A DNA stretch of 64,000 nucleotides from Lumbricus terrestris (Eukaryota; Annelida; Clitellata; Crassiclitellata; Lumbricidae): positions 40,277,553-40,341,552 of the forward strand of contig OX457050.1 of NCBI GenBank assembly GCA_949752735.1. Reading direction: 5' to 3'. The position numbers and the translations under genes were made by a program. The notes under the pieces were generated by a model. The model saw only the letters and a program-made list of their open reading frames with translations, was not told the origin of the DNA and did no database searches. This document shows positions 42,814-53,243 of the stretch, one piece after another; position 1 is the first letter of the stretch, and each line of letters opens with the position of its first letter.

Positions 42814-44335
42814 AAAAATTAAGAACCTTGTTTATTCATCTTAAATTTTGAGGCATTGTTTTATTCAATTCAATCGCATTTATCATGCGATCTTCTCATC
42901 AGTCCATTAGGATTTCCTATTAAAGGAATTGTACTGATAAGAAGAACACTTGATAAATGCAATTGATCAAACTTTGATCAAGAGATTCATCAATTCACTT
43001 TCAATTTATCTTGAGAAAATTTAATGGTTCATGTTAAATGAGTCACGACAAAAGGTTCACTATGAATTGTAATCATTCTGTGTTCTGTCAGTTGGAAATT
43101 AAAGCACAGATTATTTTATAATTATTGTTGTATGAGCTTATTTTTCCACATGATATAGTTGCATAATTGTGATGTTTAGATATAGAAAAGACGACACAGT
43201 AGCTGTATAACTGTAACGATATATTATATAGTTTATTTTGCACAAATTTAATATAAGAATTTGGGAAAGTAGGGTTTCTGATGATAGAGATACTCCGGAA
43301 TTTCTTCTTATAAGCTCAGACATAATTTTTGTAAGTTGTTGCGTAGTTCTGGCATGATTATGATACTGTAAAATTGCTACAAGTTATTTAAATTAAATGT
43401 TGTGCTGTAGTTTGTAACGACGATGGACATAATGCCCTTTGAACTGGGTTCAATTCTCGAACACATTTATTGTTGTTTATTAAATTTTGTCACCCAAATA
43501 CTTATGTGCTAGATTGGTTATTTAACGCAGTTTGTGAAACGATTTTAAGCTTTCTGCTGTTAAGCGTATATACAAGTTGTACTTTTGAACTAGTGAATTG
43601 AGTTAGCGTAAAACTAATTACACTTCGATTATCTCTTGAACATTATATCTGTGTGTAATCTAGATTGTCATGCACATTCGCAATTTTGTGTTTTTTGCTC
43701 TCTCTGGTAATAAAAGGCTGTGTTTTAAAATCTACACACAACTGATATTAAGAATAATGCATTATATATATTAATATATATATATTAATATATATATATA
43801 TATATATTGTGTAATACAGCGATCGATATTTTATACTTTGCATTGTTTATTATTTAAGTCGACTATCGCTGCTGGATCGTTTTAATGCCTTACTTGTCGT
43901 TGGTAAGTAAGCAATCTATCAATGCCCATGACTATTCTTACCAATCAAGTTTCCATTTAAGAAAAATTATCAAACTAAATTCTCTTTATGCAAGAATCAT
44001 TGTGATTGAGCTTAATCCAAATAATGCAAAACGAAGAATGTTTGCATAAATCCAACTGTTGTCTATGCTATAAGTTTTTTTGTCAATCCCATTTCCATTT
44101 AAGCAAAGGAACTTTTTCTACCCTTCCTCTATTTGCAGAAACACGTACTTCGAGCCTCTATTCCAGGAAGGAATTAGTTCAATCTGCCACTTAGACAAAG
44201 AATTCAGCTTTAAATCAATACTATCAATACAACCATAATTTTTGATTGCACTCCAACTTGCGTACTTAGGAGCGCCGTTTTATGCACAGAGTAGAATTAT
44301 GCTGTACCAGGGTATTTTCTTCCTACCCTGGTAAC
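42814..44335. other. 3' flank of ZNF-D; (TA)n and degenerate minisatellite
   Basis: AT-rich intergenic DNA with a (TA)n microsatellite at about 43763-43807 and a few very degenerate minisatellite units (TTTCCATTTAAG) at 43940-44170. ATAAAA-type hexamers (about 43710) might be polyadenylation signals. No gene. Confidence 0.45.
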
Positions 44336-44861
44336 GGTTCCACGACAACTCGTCTACCGACAACTCGTCTCCGGACAATTGGTCTAACGACAACTGGTCT
44401 ACAGACAAATAGTATTGATGAAATAGAAGCTGGATTTATGAAAATGATCTCTTAGCTTAAATGGAAGCTGGATGGATGATTTTATTCATGTATTTCGACA
44501 TGCATCCAGTTTCTACTTCAGATCTAAAAATACCTTCATCCAGCTTCTATTTCTCACCCGTTATTTTCGTCAATCCAGCTTCTATTTCAGATCAAGAAAT
44601 ACTTTCATCCAGCCTTTATTTCTCATACGCTAGTTTCGTCAATCCAGATTCTATTTCACCTGTAAAAGAGCCATCATCCATATTTCATATCTCTTGCGTT
44701 TTTTCATCAATACAACCTCCATTTCACCTGTAAAAACTTTCATCCGGCTTCCATTTCTCAAGCGCTGGGTCAGTTGTCTGTAGACCAGTTGTCGTAGACG
44801 AATTGTCCGGAGATCACTTGTCGTTAGACGAGTTGTCGGTAGACGAGTTGTCGTGACACCC
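44336..44861. mobile_element. 526-bp TU-like foldback element, TSD CTGGTAAC
   Basis: 8-bp target duplications CTGGTAAC lie at 44328-44335 and 44862-44869. The 15-mer arms are CGACAACTCGTCTAC and relatives, inverted on the right and ending GTGACACCC. The interior is close to that of 37182-37824 but shorter by about three reverse minisatellite units. It follows directly on a CCTACCCTGG stretch and precedes a C/G-rich remnant of the GGACAA family (44880-44920). Confidence 0.93.
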
Positions 44862-44945
44862 CTGGTAACGGGAATTGGTCGGGGGGTTTGACCAGAGGGG
44901 GAAATGTCCGTGCCCCGTCCGCGCCTCAGGACAAATTTAAAGCCC

Positions 44946-45400
44946 CATATATGTATGTTTAGACACCAAGATGACGATTCTAAGTGTACTGGACGCTGAG
45001 ATATTGAAATATCCTTTTTAGGTCGGCCACTTTGAAAAATGGCGCCATTGAATATTTGCAATGGCTCTGTTGGGATCCTCGCCCCAAACTATGTATGTTT
45101 AGACACCAAGATTACGATTCTAAGTGTACTGGAGGCTGAGATATTGAAGTATTGTTTTTTATTAGGTCGGTCATTTTGGAAAATGGCCGCCATTGAAGCC
45201 ATGGGGAACATTTTTAATGGCTTTTTTTGGAATCCTCGCTCATAACACTATGTATGTTTTGACACCAAGATGACGATTCTAAGTGCACTGGAAGCTGAGA
45301 TAATTTAAAATCTGTAAACAGGTCGGCCATTTTGAAAAATGGCCACCATTGGGGCCAGGGGCCAAATCTGCGATGGCCCTATAGCCAATTTTTTTCTCAT
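44946..45400 (+). repeat. Three tandem ~150-160-bp units with GGCCATTTT hairpins
   Basis: Units start at about 44948, 45088 and 45248, each with TATGTATGTTT.GACACCAAGA and ACGATTCTAAGTG.ACTGGA. Each ends with AGGTCGGCCATTTTGAAAAA and TGGC, a short palindrome. The units differ by substitutions and small indels, so the triplication is not recent. Non-coding in all frames. Confidence 0.85.
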
Positions 45401-45496
45401 GACATTTTCGTAGTATGTACCAAATTTCATGCTTGTATCACAAAGTGAACAATTCCTTCACATTTTGGTTCCTGGCCGCTCCACTATAACACTTTA

Positions 45497-45840
45497 GGCT
45501 GCAGTCGAATAAGTCGTTGAACGACTTTCACAATGTCGTTATAGAAATTTCTATGCGAGGACACAAACCATCAATCAGAGCTTACTAAAGTTAAGCCTTA
45601 ATTATGAAGTTATCCATTAATCTGGTCGAGATAGGCAGCCTAGTTCAGATAAACCAGACGTTATGGAATGGAAACCTGTGTTTATCGTATACCCTGGTCA
45701 CATGGGTTCACAGATGTTTTCTTAACCCGAAATCGTACCGAGGTCACTTGGGTTGACTATCACTGATGATGGTTTGTGTCTTCGCATAATTATAACCTTC
45801 TATAACGGCATTGTGGAAGTCGTTCAACAACTTATTCGTA
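45497..45840. mobile_element. ~344-bp MITE with ~70-bp inverted ends
   Basis: The left end GTCGAATAAGTCGTTGAACG...ACACAAACCATCA and the right end (inward GTACGAATAAGTTGTTGAAC...) are inverted over about 70 bp with several mismatches. I cannot settle a target duplication. Non-coding. Confidence 0.7.
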
Positions 45841-46245
45841 CTAGTCTTATCACAGGCCTAATATACGTCTTCATTTCTCATAAATATGGACAGAAATAAA
45901 TTTCTTAGAATAATTACGTAGGCCTATAATATTAGTTTTTCCCCGTGAATTAGACTCCGATCATTCTGGTATCAATTAATTTTGCGCCATTCTCAGCTTC
46001 TAGAAACGGACGGAAATTAACACCTTAGAATTATAATTATAGTGATTCACTCTTGGTCTAAGAAAACGCAAAATGGAACAGAATGAGATTCGACCTCTAT
46101 TACTGCTACAGCTGCTTCAACTACTGCTACAACTGCTATTTCTGCTGAAAATAGCCTACTAGGATACCTCCACGGCTACTGCAACCACTATTCTCATTGT
46201 GCCCACGATCAAATGATGGGCTGGCTACCAACATGTAGGTACATC

Positions 46246-46538
46246 CAGGGTCGGATTAAGTCATGTTCAACATGTTCGGCCGATCAGGGGTCCCACACTT
46301 TAGGGGGCCCCACAAATGCGGGGGGAAAATTTCTCATAATTTTTAGATTTTTAGCAAATTTCAACCAAACAACTAAAAAAGGAAAAGGTCACAAACTTTT
46401 TTGAAGGAAAACTATCGGTAGGCCTAATATTCTACGAACTTTTCGACCAAACGACTAAAAAAAGGTCATCAGAATTTTCGGCCGAAGATCCGTAACAAAT
46501 TTCCCGAAAAGGGCCCCGCATTTCTTAATCCGGCCCTT
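46246..46538. mobile_element. 293-bp hAT MITE, TSD GGTACATC
   Basis: 8-bp target duplications GGTACATC lie at 46238-46245 and 46539-46546. The inverted ends are CAGGGTCGGATTAAG and AAGGGCCGGATTAAG (inward), a CAGGGCCGGATTAAG type widely seen in hAT elements. GGGGCCCC-rich blocks lie just inside both ends. Two AACGACTAAAAAA-like motifs and one TAGGCCTA (about 46420) lie inside. Non-coding. Confidence 0.93.
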
Positions 46539-46546
46539 GGTACATC

Positions 46547-47460
46547 TAAGCAGACAGAGTGAAGGCATGTGACAAAGGGTTATGGTCGTTGCATATGCTG
46601 TCTGTCTGAGTCTGGCAGACGTTTGCATCGTGATCCATTCATGCTCCACTGCACCACGACCAATATTTTATTGCAACATCGATGTACCATAAGGGCCACG
46701 TTATTTACACGTGAATTGGTAACACCGTGAAATTGATGGCAATTCTAAACGTTTAACTCCGTGTATACAATAATATCTGGAATTATACGCTTCACCTGTC
46801 GATGCTAGTCAGCTGTATGCAATCGCATTGGATGGAAAAATCATAAGATGGAGTATTCTAAAGAAACTAGTCGCAGGCTAGACTTCGACGGTTGACTTCG
46901 ACCAATCAGATGAGGAAATGGCACAACACACATTAACGGCATATCTGACAAAGTTCTTTGCCGTTAGCAGGTCTTTGAACACTGACCAAAATTCAAATGC
47001 AAAACTTTATCCAGCGATTAAAAGTAGGCTACTTTACTTGATTTTCAAAGTTAATTAACAGACATTCAAACATGCGCAAACTCAAACTCAAGCATACACA
47101 TGCCCCAAACATGAGTAATGCATACCAAACACACTTGGAGCACTCATTATGAGTATGCAAAGGCAATCTGTTTATCGGCCTTCGCCTGGTCTACGACTAT
47201 GATTGCTCCTTAGACCGAAGACGACTTTGACGACTCTTTATAAGAGCGAGAGCAGAAGCATGCTAAGTGACGAACTGAAGATTGAGGGACTGAGCCAACA
47301 AAACTCTGGCTGGCAACGAAATGAAAAATTAACCGTGTGCAAAGCAGGGGAAAACGCCACCTTATACTTTTCTGTGCTGAACTGTTGCAAAGCATGCCAA
47401 ACAAGGCATATGAATTCATGCTATCATAGGCCTACAAGTTTTTGCAAATTATGATAATTG
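46547..47460. other. No confirmed gene
   Basis: A frame of 83 codons at 47203-47454 (and a shorter minus frame) has no recognisable domain. Intergenic; TAGGCCTA near 47427. Confidence 0.35.
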
Positions 47461-47532
47461 CATAATAAATTTCGTTACAGTTAACATTGTTTCTGCGGCC
47501 CCTGGTGCCAAAAGGTTGGGCAGCACTGACCT
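47461..47532. mobile_element. Solo hAT right end
   Basis: Read inward from 47532: CAGTGCTGCCCAACCTTTTG, then GCACCAGGGGCCGCAG. This is the usual start of Charlie-type hAT elements (CAGTGGTTCCCAACCTTTTT-like). I find no matching left end in the 1 kb before it, so it is truncated or the left end is diverged. Confidence 0.55.
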
Positions 47533-48101
47533 AAGGTATTTCAGAGCAATGGGTAGACTGTGTGGTATACGCTATACATTTCTGCCATAGACTAGATTTT
47601 TCCGTTTTAAAACTGAAACCATTTCAGCAAGTGTAGGCTACGGACAGATGTTAATAGTTTGACGTGTACACTGTACAGAGCTGACACGTCAACAGACGCC
47701 TTATGTTTGGGTAATTTTGACCCCAGCCTATTTGCTCATCCCTTACACTCAAGTATAGATTCTCTGTTGCAACCTGTGACTGACTAGACAGCGTTTCGTC
47801 AGTCGTCAGCAGATCACTCGGATCCATTGATCGACTCAAACGTCTGATCAACCAACAGGATGGCCATGGGCTGTTCTTGCTGATAGCCATTTCGGTCGCC
47901 AGCCTGATTTCGATTTCAGATGCAGCACCGGCAGGTAATAATTATTCTTTCCCGAAGACGTCGGTTGATTACGTAGGCGTTTTGGCGATGATGGATACAG
48001 AAAAGACGTAGGCAATTTGAAGGTGATCATTAGGAAGTTGATTTATAAAGGGAAAATATAGAATGGCATCGACGATTAATACATCATGATTGTGGTGGTG
48101 G

Positions 48102-48185
<84 letters not shown>

Positions 48186-49346
48186 CGATGTTAAAATATA
48201 ATGCGCCATCTTCTTGAGGTGGCCCTGTCTAACTGTTGGTCAAAAAGGTTTTCACATAATAATTTTTTCTTAGACTAGCTGCTCTCGGTTGATGATGAGC
48301 GACGTGCAGCAATCTTCCTCAAAGTCTTAATTTCAGCAGTATAGAGGTCTAACTGTCAAGTCAATGTCACAGAAATATTTCAGTCGGTTTTGATGAGAAT
48401 TGAACTCTCGTCTGTGCGTCAAGTGAGCGGACCACTGTCGGGCACCTCTCTGTCGTATGCCCTACTTACAGATTTTATTCCTATCTCCAAGAATTTTCCC
48501 GCATCTCCAGAGACTCCAGTCAGCTTACCGCATTCACGGTGAAACAGTGCCTTTAACAGAGAATGTCCTGAGATTAAAGCTCTTCATTAATCGGACGCTG
48601 CGGAGATACAACAATTAATACACTGCTCACTTCGTCTTATTATAGGCCTAATGTCGTATAAGCTTATCCAGGGAATAAAAACTTCTTTTCTTTAAAATTT
48701 GGCACTAGGCTATCCGCGAACATTTTAACTAATAAGCTTACACTCGCTAATAGGCCTAATTGTGTAGGCCCATTTGCTTTATTTATCAATAGGCCTACTC
48801 ATGTCTCTGTTTTCGTGAGGATGTTTTGCAATTTATGTGAATCCATTTTATGCAAAAAGTTTCACAAATTTCACAAAAGCAATTTTAGAAGTTGATATTT
48901 TAAAATGCATTTTCGTCTCTGATGCTGATGTTTTTGATGACATTGTGATGCCTGCGCCTAACGTTAATTGGCCCGAATTTATTTTTTCCGTAAAATTCTA
49001 CCAAAACTTCTTCTCTGATGATCTCGAAATTCCCCAAAACGGAGATACGCGAATAATTATTGTCAGGCGACGATGTTACGGAGAAGCAGAGAAGAAGTAG
49101 CAAAAAACGCCAAAATCAAAATGTACGGGACGACAATAAAAGCCGACTTTTCCTTAGGCCTATATGCGAAAATGACATGAAAGAGAATTTGTAAGCTTAT
49201 AGCAGAAATTATTTGACTGAGAAAGATTGCAGGAATTTGAGAACTACAAAATACACGCATCAAGTGTGTGATTATAATACCTGGCCTTAAACAGTGTCTT
49301 CATTCCTGTATTTGTGACACGTGGGCTTGTTTCATTTTTGTTGCAG
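47533..49346. other. No confirmed gene; (GAT)n microsatellite at 48091-48178
   Basis: A (GAT)n run of about 80 bp lies at 48096-48172 with imperfect flanks. Around 48395-48430 a minus-strand GAGTTCAATTCTC motif recalls a tRNA box B and may mark a worn SINE. TAGGCCTA occurs near 48644, 48752, 48790 and 49157. Upstream exons of the glycine-rich gene should lie here or further left, but I cannot identify them. Confidence 0.4.
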
Positions 49347-50992
49347 AAAGTAGTATCAACGAAGCTGGTAATCTCGCAGGACACACGGGTCTCAAAGCCA
49401 GCATCTTAGCACGCAGGAAACGATCTCCATTCCCAACAAATAATGGGCTTTTTGGCATACCAAAACCAGCATCAAGAGAACATGTCGAAGGAGGGGTTCG
49501 ACCAGATGCACGGAAACTTTTGCTAACTCATACTAAAGGAGGCGTTGGCACTAACGCAGGTGCTGGTGAAGCAGGGTGGAAAACGCCAACTTCTGGGGGA
49601 CAAATTTATGCTAGCTCTAATATCGGTACCGGTACAGTAGGTGGTGGAATTGAACCAGCCATTGGAGTAGACCCTCCTAAATATCGCGCAGGTGCAGGAG
49701 TTGCAGTAGACCTTTCTGGTGCAGGATTTGTAGAAAACCTTCCTAGACCAGTTAGTGGAGTAGGCATTGACCCTGGTTTTAGCGGGGGTGGAGCAGGTGG
49801 TGGAATTAAGCCACCCTATGGAGTAGGCATTGACACTGGTTTTAGCGGGGGTGGAAGAGGCGGAGGAACTAAGCTACCTGTTGGGGTAGGCAGTGTAGGG
49901 TGGCAGGTTGGAGGAAGTGCAGGTCACGGAGAAGTTGAAGGATCGGGAGGAGGAGGAGCTGCGTGGATTGGTTCCCCAGGAAGTGGTGGAGGTGGAGGCG
50001 GTGGAGAAGGAGAAGGAGGTGTAGGATGGCGGGTTGGAGGAAGTGCAGGCCACGGAGCTGCTACAGGATGGGGAGCTGCGTTGATAGGTCATGGTGGTGG
50101 TGGGATAGGAGGAGGAGGTGGTGGAGGAGGTGGTGGTGGAGGAGGAGGTGTAGGATGGCGGGTTGGAGGAAATGCAGGCCACGGAGCTGCTACAGGACGG
50201 GGAGCTCGGCCGATAGGTAGAGGGATAGGAGGAAGAGACGGAGGAGGAGGAGGAGGTGGAGGAGGAGGAGAAGGAGGAGGAGGTGTAGGATGGCGGGTTG
50301 GAGGAAGTGCAGGCCACGGAGCTGCTACAGGACGGAGAGCTCGGCCGATAGGTAGAGAGATAGGAGGAAGAGATGGAGGAGGCGGAGGAGGAGGAGGAGG
50401 TGGAGGAGGTGGAGGAGGAGAAGGAAGAGGAGGTGTAGGATGGCGGGTTGGAGGAAGTGCAGGCCACGGAGCTGCTACAGGACGGAGAGCTCGGTCGATA
50501 GGTAGAGGGATAGGAGGAAGAGACGGAGGAGGCGGAGGAGGAGGAGGAGGTGGAGGAGGCGGAGGAGGAGAAGGAGGAGGTGTAGAATGGAGGGTTGGAG
50601 GAAGTGCAGGCCACGGAGCTGCTACAGGACGGGGAGCTCGGTCGATAGGTAGAGGGATAGGAGGAAGAGACGGAGGCGGCGGAGGAGGTGGAGGAGGTGG
50701 AGGAGGAGAAGGAGGAGGAGGTGTAGGATGGCGGGTTGGAGGAAGTGCAGGCCACGGAGCTGCTACAGGACGGGGAGCTCGGTCGATAGGTAGAGGGATA
50801 GGAGGAAGAGACGGAGGCGGCGGAGGAGGCGGAGTAGGAAGAGCACACATTGGAGGAGGGGCTCCAAAGCCGGAAGCTGCGCTCGTAGGTCATGGTGGTG
50901 GCGGAATAGGAGGAGGAGGGATCAGTGGTGGAAGTAAAGGCCAAAGAAGCGGAGATGTCACAAGACACAAGCTCCTCGGAATAGCTGGGTAA
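49347..50992 (+). CDS. Glycine-rich repeat protein, terminal exon
   Basis: The exon starts after a strong acceptor (TTTCATTTTTGTTGCAG, AG at 49345-49346), phase 1, and runs 548 codons to TAA at 50990-50992; the frame is open further upstream. Near the start is ARRKRSPF (49412-49423 codes RRKR), a furin-type cleavage site that suggests a secreted propeptide with its signal peptide in an earlier exon. Gly-rich spacers follow with VGIDPGFSGGG and VGIDTGFSGGG. Then about seven tandem repeats of 41-50 residues begin with VGWRVGGSAGHGAATG and end in Gly runs with Glu. A tail reads RAHIGGGAPKPEAALVGHGG. It resembles structural, adhesive or cuticle-like secreted proteins, without a specific family match. 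Gly codons are GGA/GGT/GGC rich. Confidence 0.72.
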
Positions 50993-51024
50993 CGGTGCGA
51001 CATATCAGGGCGGTGGAAGAAATG

Positions 51025-51030
51025 AATAAA
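51025..51030 (+). promoter_or_regulatory. Polyadenylation signal AATAAA
   Basis: An AATAAA hexamer lies 33 bases after the stop of the glycine-rich frame, which supports 49347-50992 being a terminal exon. Confidence 0.65.
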
Positions 51031-52199
51031 ATTATACCTTCACTTACTGACAAATCCCACTAATGCATAGAATTATTCATTCGGTCGCTGGAAAATCAGG
51101 GATACGCATATTATGTTATAATAGCTCCTGCAGTCTTGGAAGAAACTTTGGTGAACTGTCTAATTATTCATGCAGCTACTCATCGCCTAAAACTGGTGGG
51201 ACAAGGTCAATGCTCTTGGCGCAGTGGATAAAATCTGATCTACTGCGATCTGATCTTTTCTGGTGTTCGGTCTAATTTTCTTGTTAGGCACTACTGAGAA
51301 TGCACCTTTGGCTTTTAAAGTAATAGGCCTATATTCGACGAAAACGTACAATGCCCAGAAACAAATATAAACAATTACATGCCTTTGTTTTAGTTGTGTA
51401 AAATTGAGTTTCACGATATTGTTTCAATTATCTTTTCAGCTTATGACTCAAACGCTTTGATATCTAGCCTACATAGCCTATTTCTATTGCTTGCTGTAGT
51501 GACAATAATATATTTCATCCGTTAGCACAAAAAAGTCATGCTAGATTAATTTCTCTTTCTTTGCGCACACAGTATGCTCAAAAGTTATATATTGGAGGTC
51601 TCTAAAAATTAATGTCTCTATTATGCAATCTTCACTTTTGGTCTTTTAAAGTATCGGCTGTTTTGGCAGTTCAAAACACCACATACATGTAAACATTTCA
51701 GACAATTATGCCATAATTTGAGGTGTAGGCCTACTTGCTTCTGTGTATGCCGGAGTAATCAGGCATAATGATGTAGGCCTTTAACTTTTTATAATAAAAT
51801 TATTATGACTGCATGTTCTAACAGTGAGAAAGTCAGAGGCGAGTTCGACGGGTTTAATCTACTTCCAGTAAATTCTTATTGCACCATGGAAATACAAGAT
51901 TTTATCAGTTCAGTCGCATTACTGCCGTGTACTGCCGCGCCAGGTTTTATTTTTTAAATTTACTTTATTTATTAATTTCTCCTGAGCCAAACAAACATAA
52001 TAAAATCATGGCAGTGAACATAATACGTACTTTTATGGTTAAAGTATACCGTCCTGATGTTACTTTGACGTTAGCGTATAGTTTCATTGTGCGTTGTTTT
52101 ACAAACACTTAATTATGTTGGTTTGCAGGAAATGTTCATAAATACATTATTTCAAAATGATTATTCACCATAAAGGCAGAAAGCACAAAACAAGAAATA
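51031..52199. other. No gene seen
   Basis: AT-rich intergenic DNA before the LTR retrotransposon. TAGGCCTA octamers are near 51324 and 51727. Confidence 0.45.
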
Positions 52200-52204
52200 C
52201 ACAG

Positions 52205-52792
52205 TGTGAGCTAATTTTGTATAGTGTATGTGGTCAGCTAAGGGGTGAGCGTACGAATAGACCAGCTCAAGGTCAGCTAATTGTTAAGCGTACGGACAGA
52301 CAGACTTGCAGGTGGCAGACTGGCGGGAAAGTTGGCGCGGCTCGGCCGACCGTCGCCGGAGAGCGCGAGAGAGAGAAACAGACAGACAGACAGACGGAGA
52401 GAGGCAGAGAGAAGGACAGAGCGGCAGGGGGAAGAGTGTACGCCCAGACAGTGAGATAAGTTGTTGAAGGAGTGCTAGTAGTGTAAGACGTTTTAGAGAA
52501 CAGTGGAGTGTGTATTGAAAACTTTAGAGAGCAGTAAGATATTAAGGTTGCGTTGCTGTCACAGAATTGAATCGCTTGTCGTCGTTGATGCATTGTTGTG
52601 TTATTTGCGAATATTAAAACGGAGAAGAAAATACAAGAAACAGATCTTGGTTGTAAGTGAACAAGTTAAGAACTTTAGAAACTTATACACTAGCCTTAGA
52701 TACCGTTATACAGGGAATAGGTTAGGGCTAGGCTGCGCTACAGAACAGTAAGAAGAGACTGGAGAAATCGTCAGTGATTGTGGAACCTGACA
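52205..52792 (+). repeat. 5' LTR
   Basis: 588 bp, TG...CA ends. It should hold the element's promoter and polyadenylation site, but I cannot assign a TATA box with confidence. A purine-rich GA stretch with a short (GACA)n lies at about 52365-52425. The short open frames inside are repeated in the 3' LTR and are not genes. Confidence 0.96.
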
Positions 52793-52794
52793 TT

Positions 52795-52812
52795 TGGTGG
52801 CAGCGGTGGGAT
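52795..52812 (+). promoter_or_regulatory. Primer binding site, tRNA-Leu
   Basis: TGGTGGCAGCGGTGGGAT starts two bases after the LTR. Its complement ends ...CCCACCGCTGCCACCA, the 3' end of a common animal tRNA-Leu (recalled sequence), so minus-strand DNA synthesis is probably primed by tRNA-Leu. Confidence 0.82.
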
Positions 52813-52985
52813 AGCGAATTCAAGCAACGAACGGTGGGATATCGAGTTCAGGCAACGGACGGTGGAATACGAAGTCAAGCAACGGACGTCGGGATATTGT
52901 ATCCAGGTTTACGAACGGTGAATTGCGAAGTCAAGCAACGAACGTTGGGATAGTCGTATCCAAGCTACGGACAGTGGATTTTGAA
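52801..52985 (+). repeat. Leader tandem repeat overlapping the primer site
   Basis: About six and a half degenerate copies of a 27-30-bp unit of the form CGGTGGGATATCGAGTTCAG then GCAACGGA. The first copy begins inside the primer binding site (CGGTGGGAT). Confidence 0.8.
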
Positions 52986-53243
52986 GCCTTACGAGACGCC
53001 GACCACACGGGAGAAGGAGAGTGAGCATCTGAACAACCGGAGAAGCAGTCCGAGCATCCGAACAACTGGTGAGAAGATACAACGGGCATACGAACGACAC
53101 TACGACAACACAACGCCAGAGAGAGGTATACAAAACTCGCTCCTTGAATAAACAAGTAATTGAAATTACAGTCAACCAATTGCAGAAAGCATAGCCACTC
53201 CCTCGATTTTCTTCACGCATATCAGTTGAAGTAAGAAAGTAAG

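Noticed and set aside
48837..49100. 87-codon frame as an upstream exon of the glycine-rich gene
   Set aside because: No signal peptide and no convincing donor leading to the acceptor at 49346; the composition looks non-coding.
49874..50968. Long minus-strand frames (364 codons Ser-rich, 253 codons Pro-rich) opposite the glycine-rich exon
   Set aside because: They are the complements of GGA/GGT/GGC repeats, which cannot easily form stops in any frame; the + frame has the splice acceptor and polyadenylation signal.
52262..52751. Short frames in the LTRs (80-106 codons), duplicated at 58880-59414
   Set aside because: They occur identically in both LTRs, are not preserved coding units and overlap regulatory LTR sequence.
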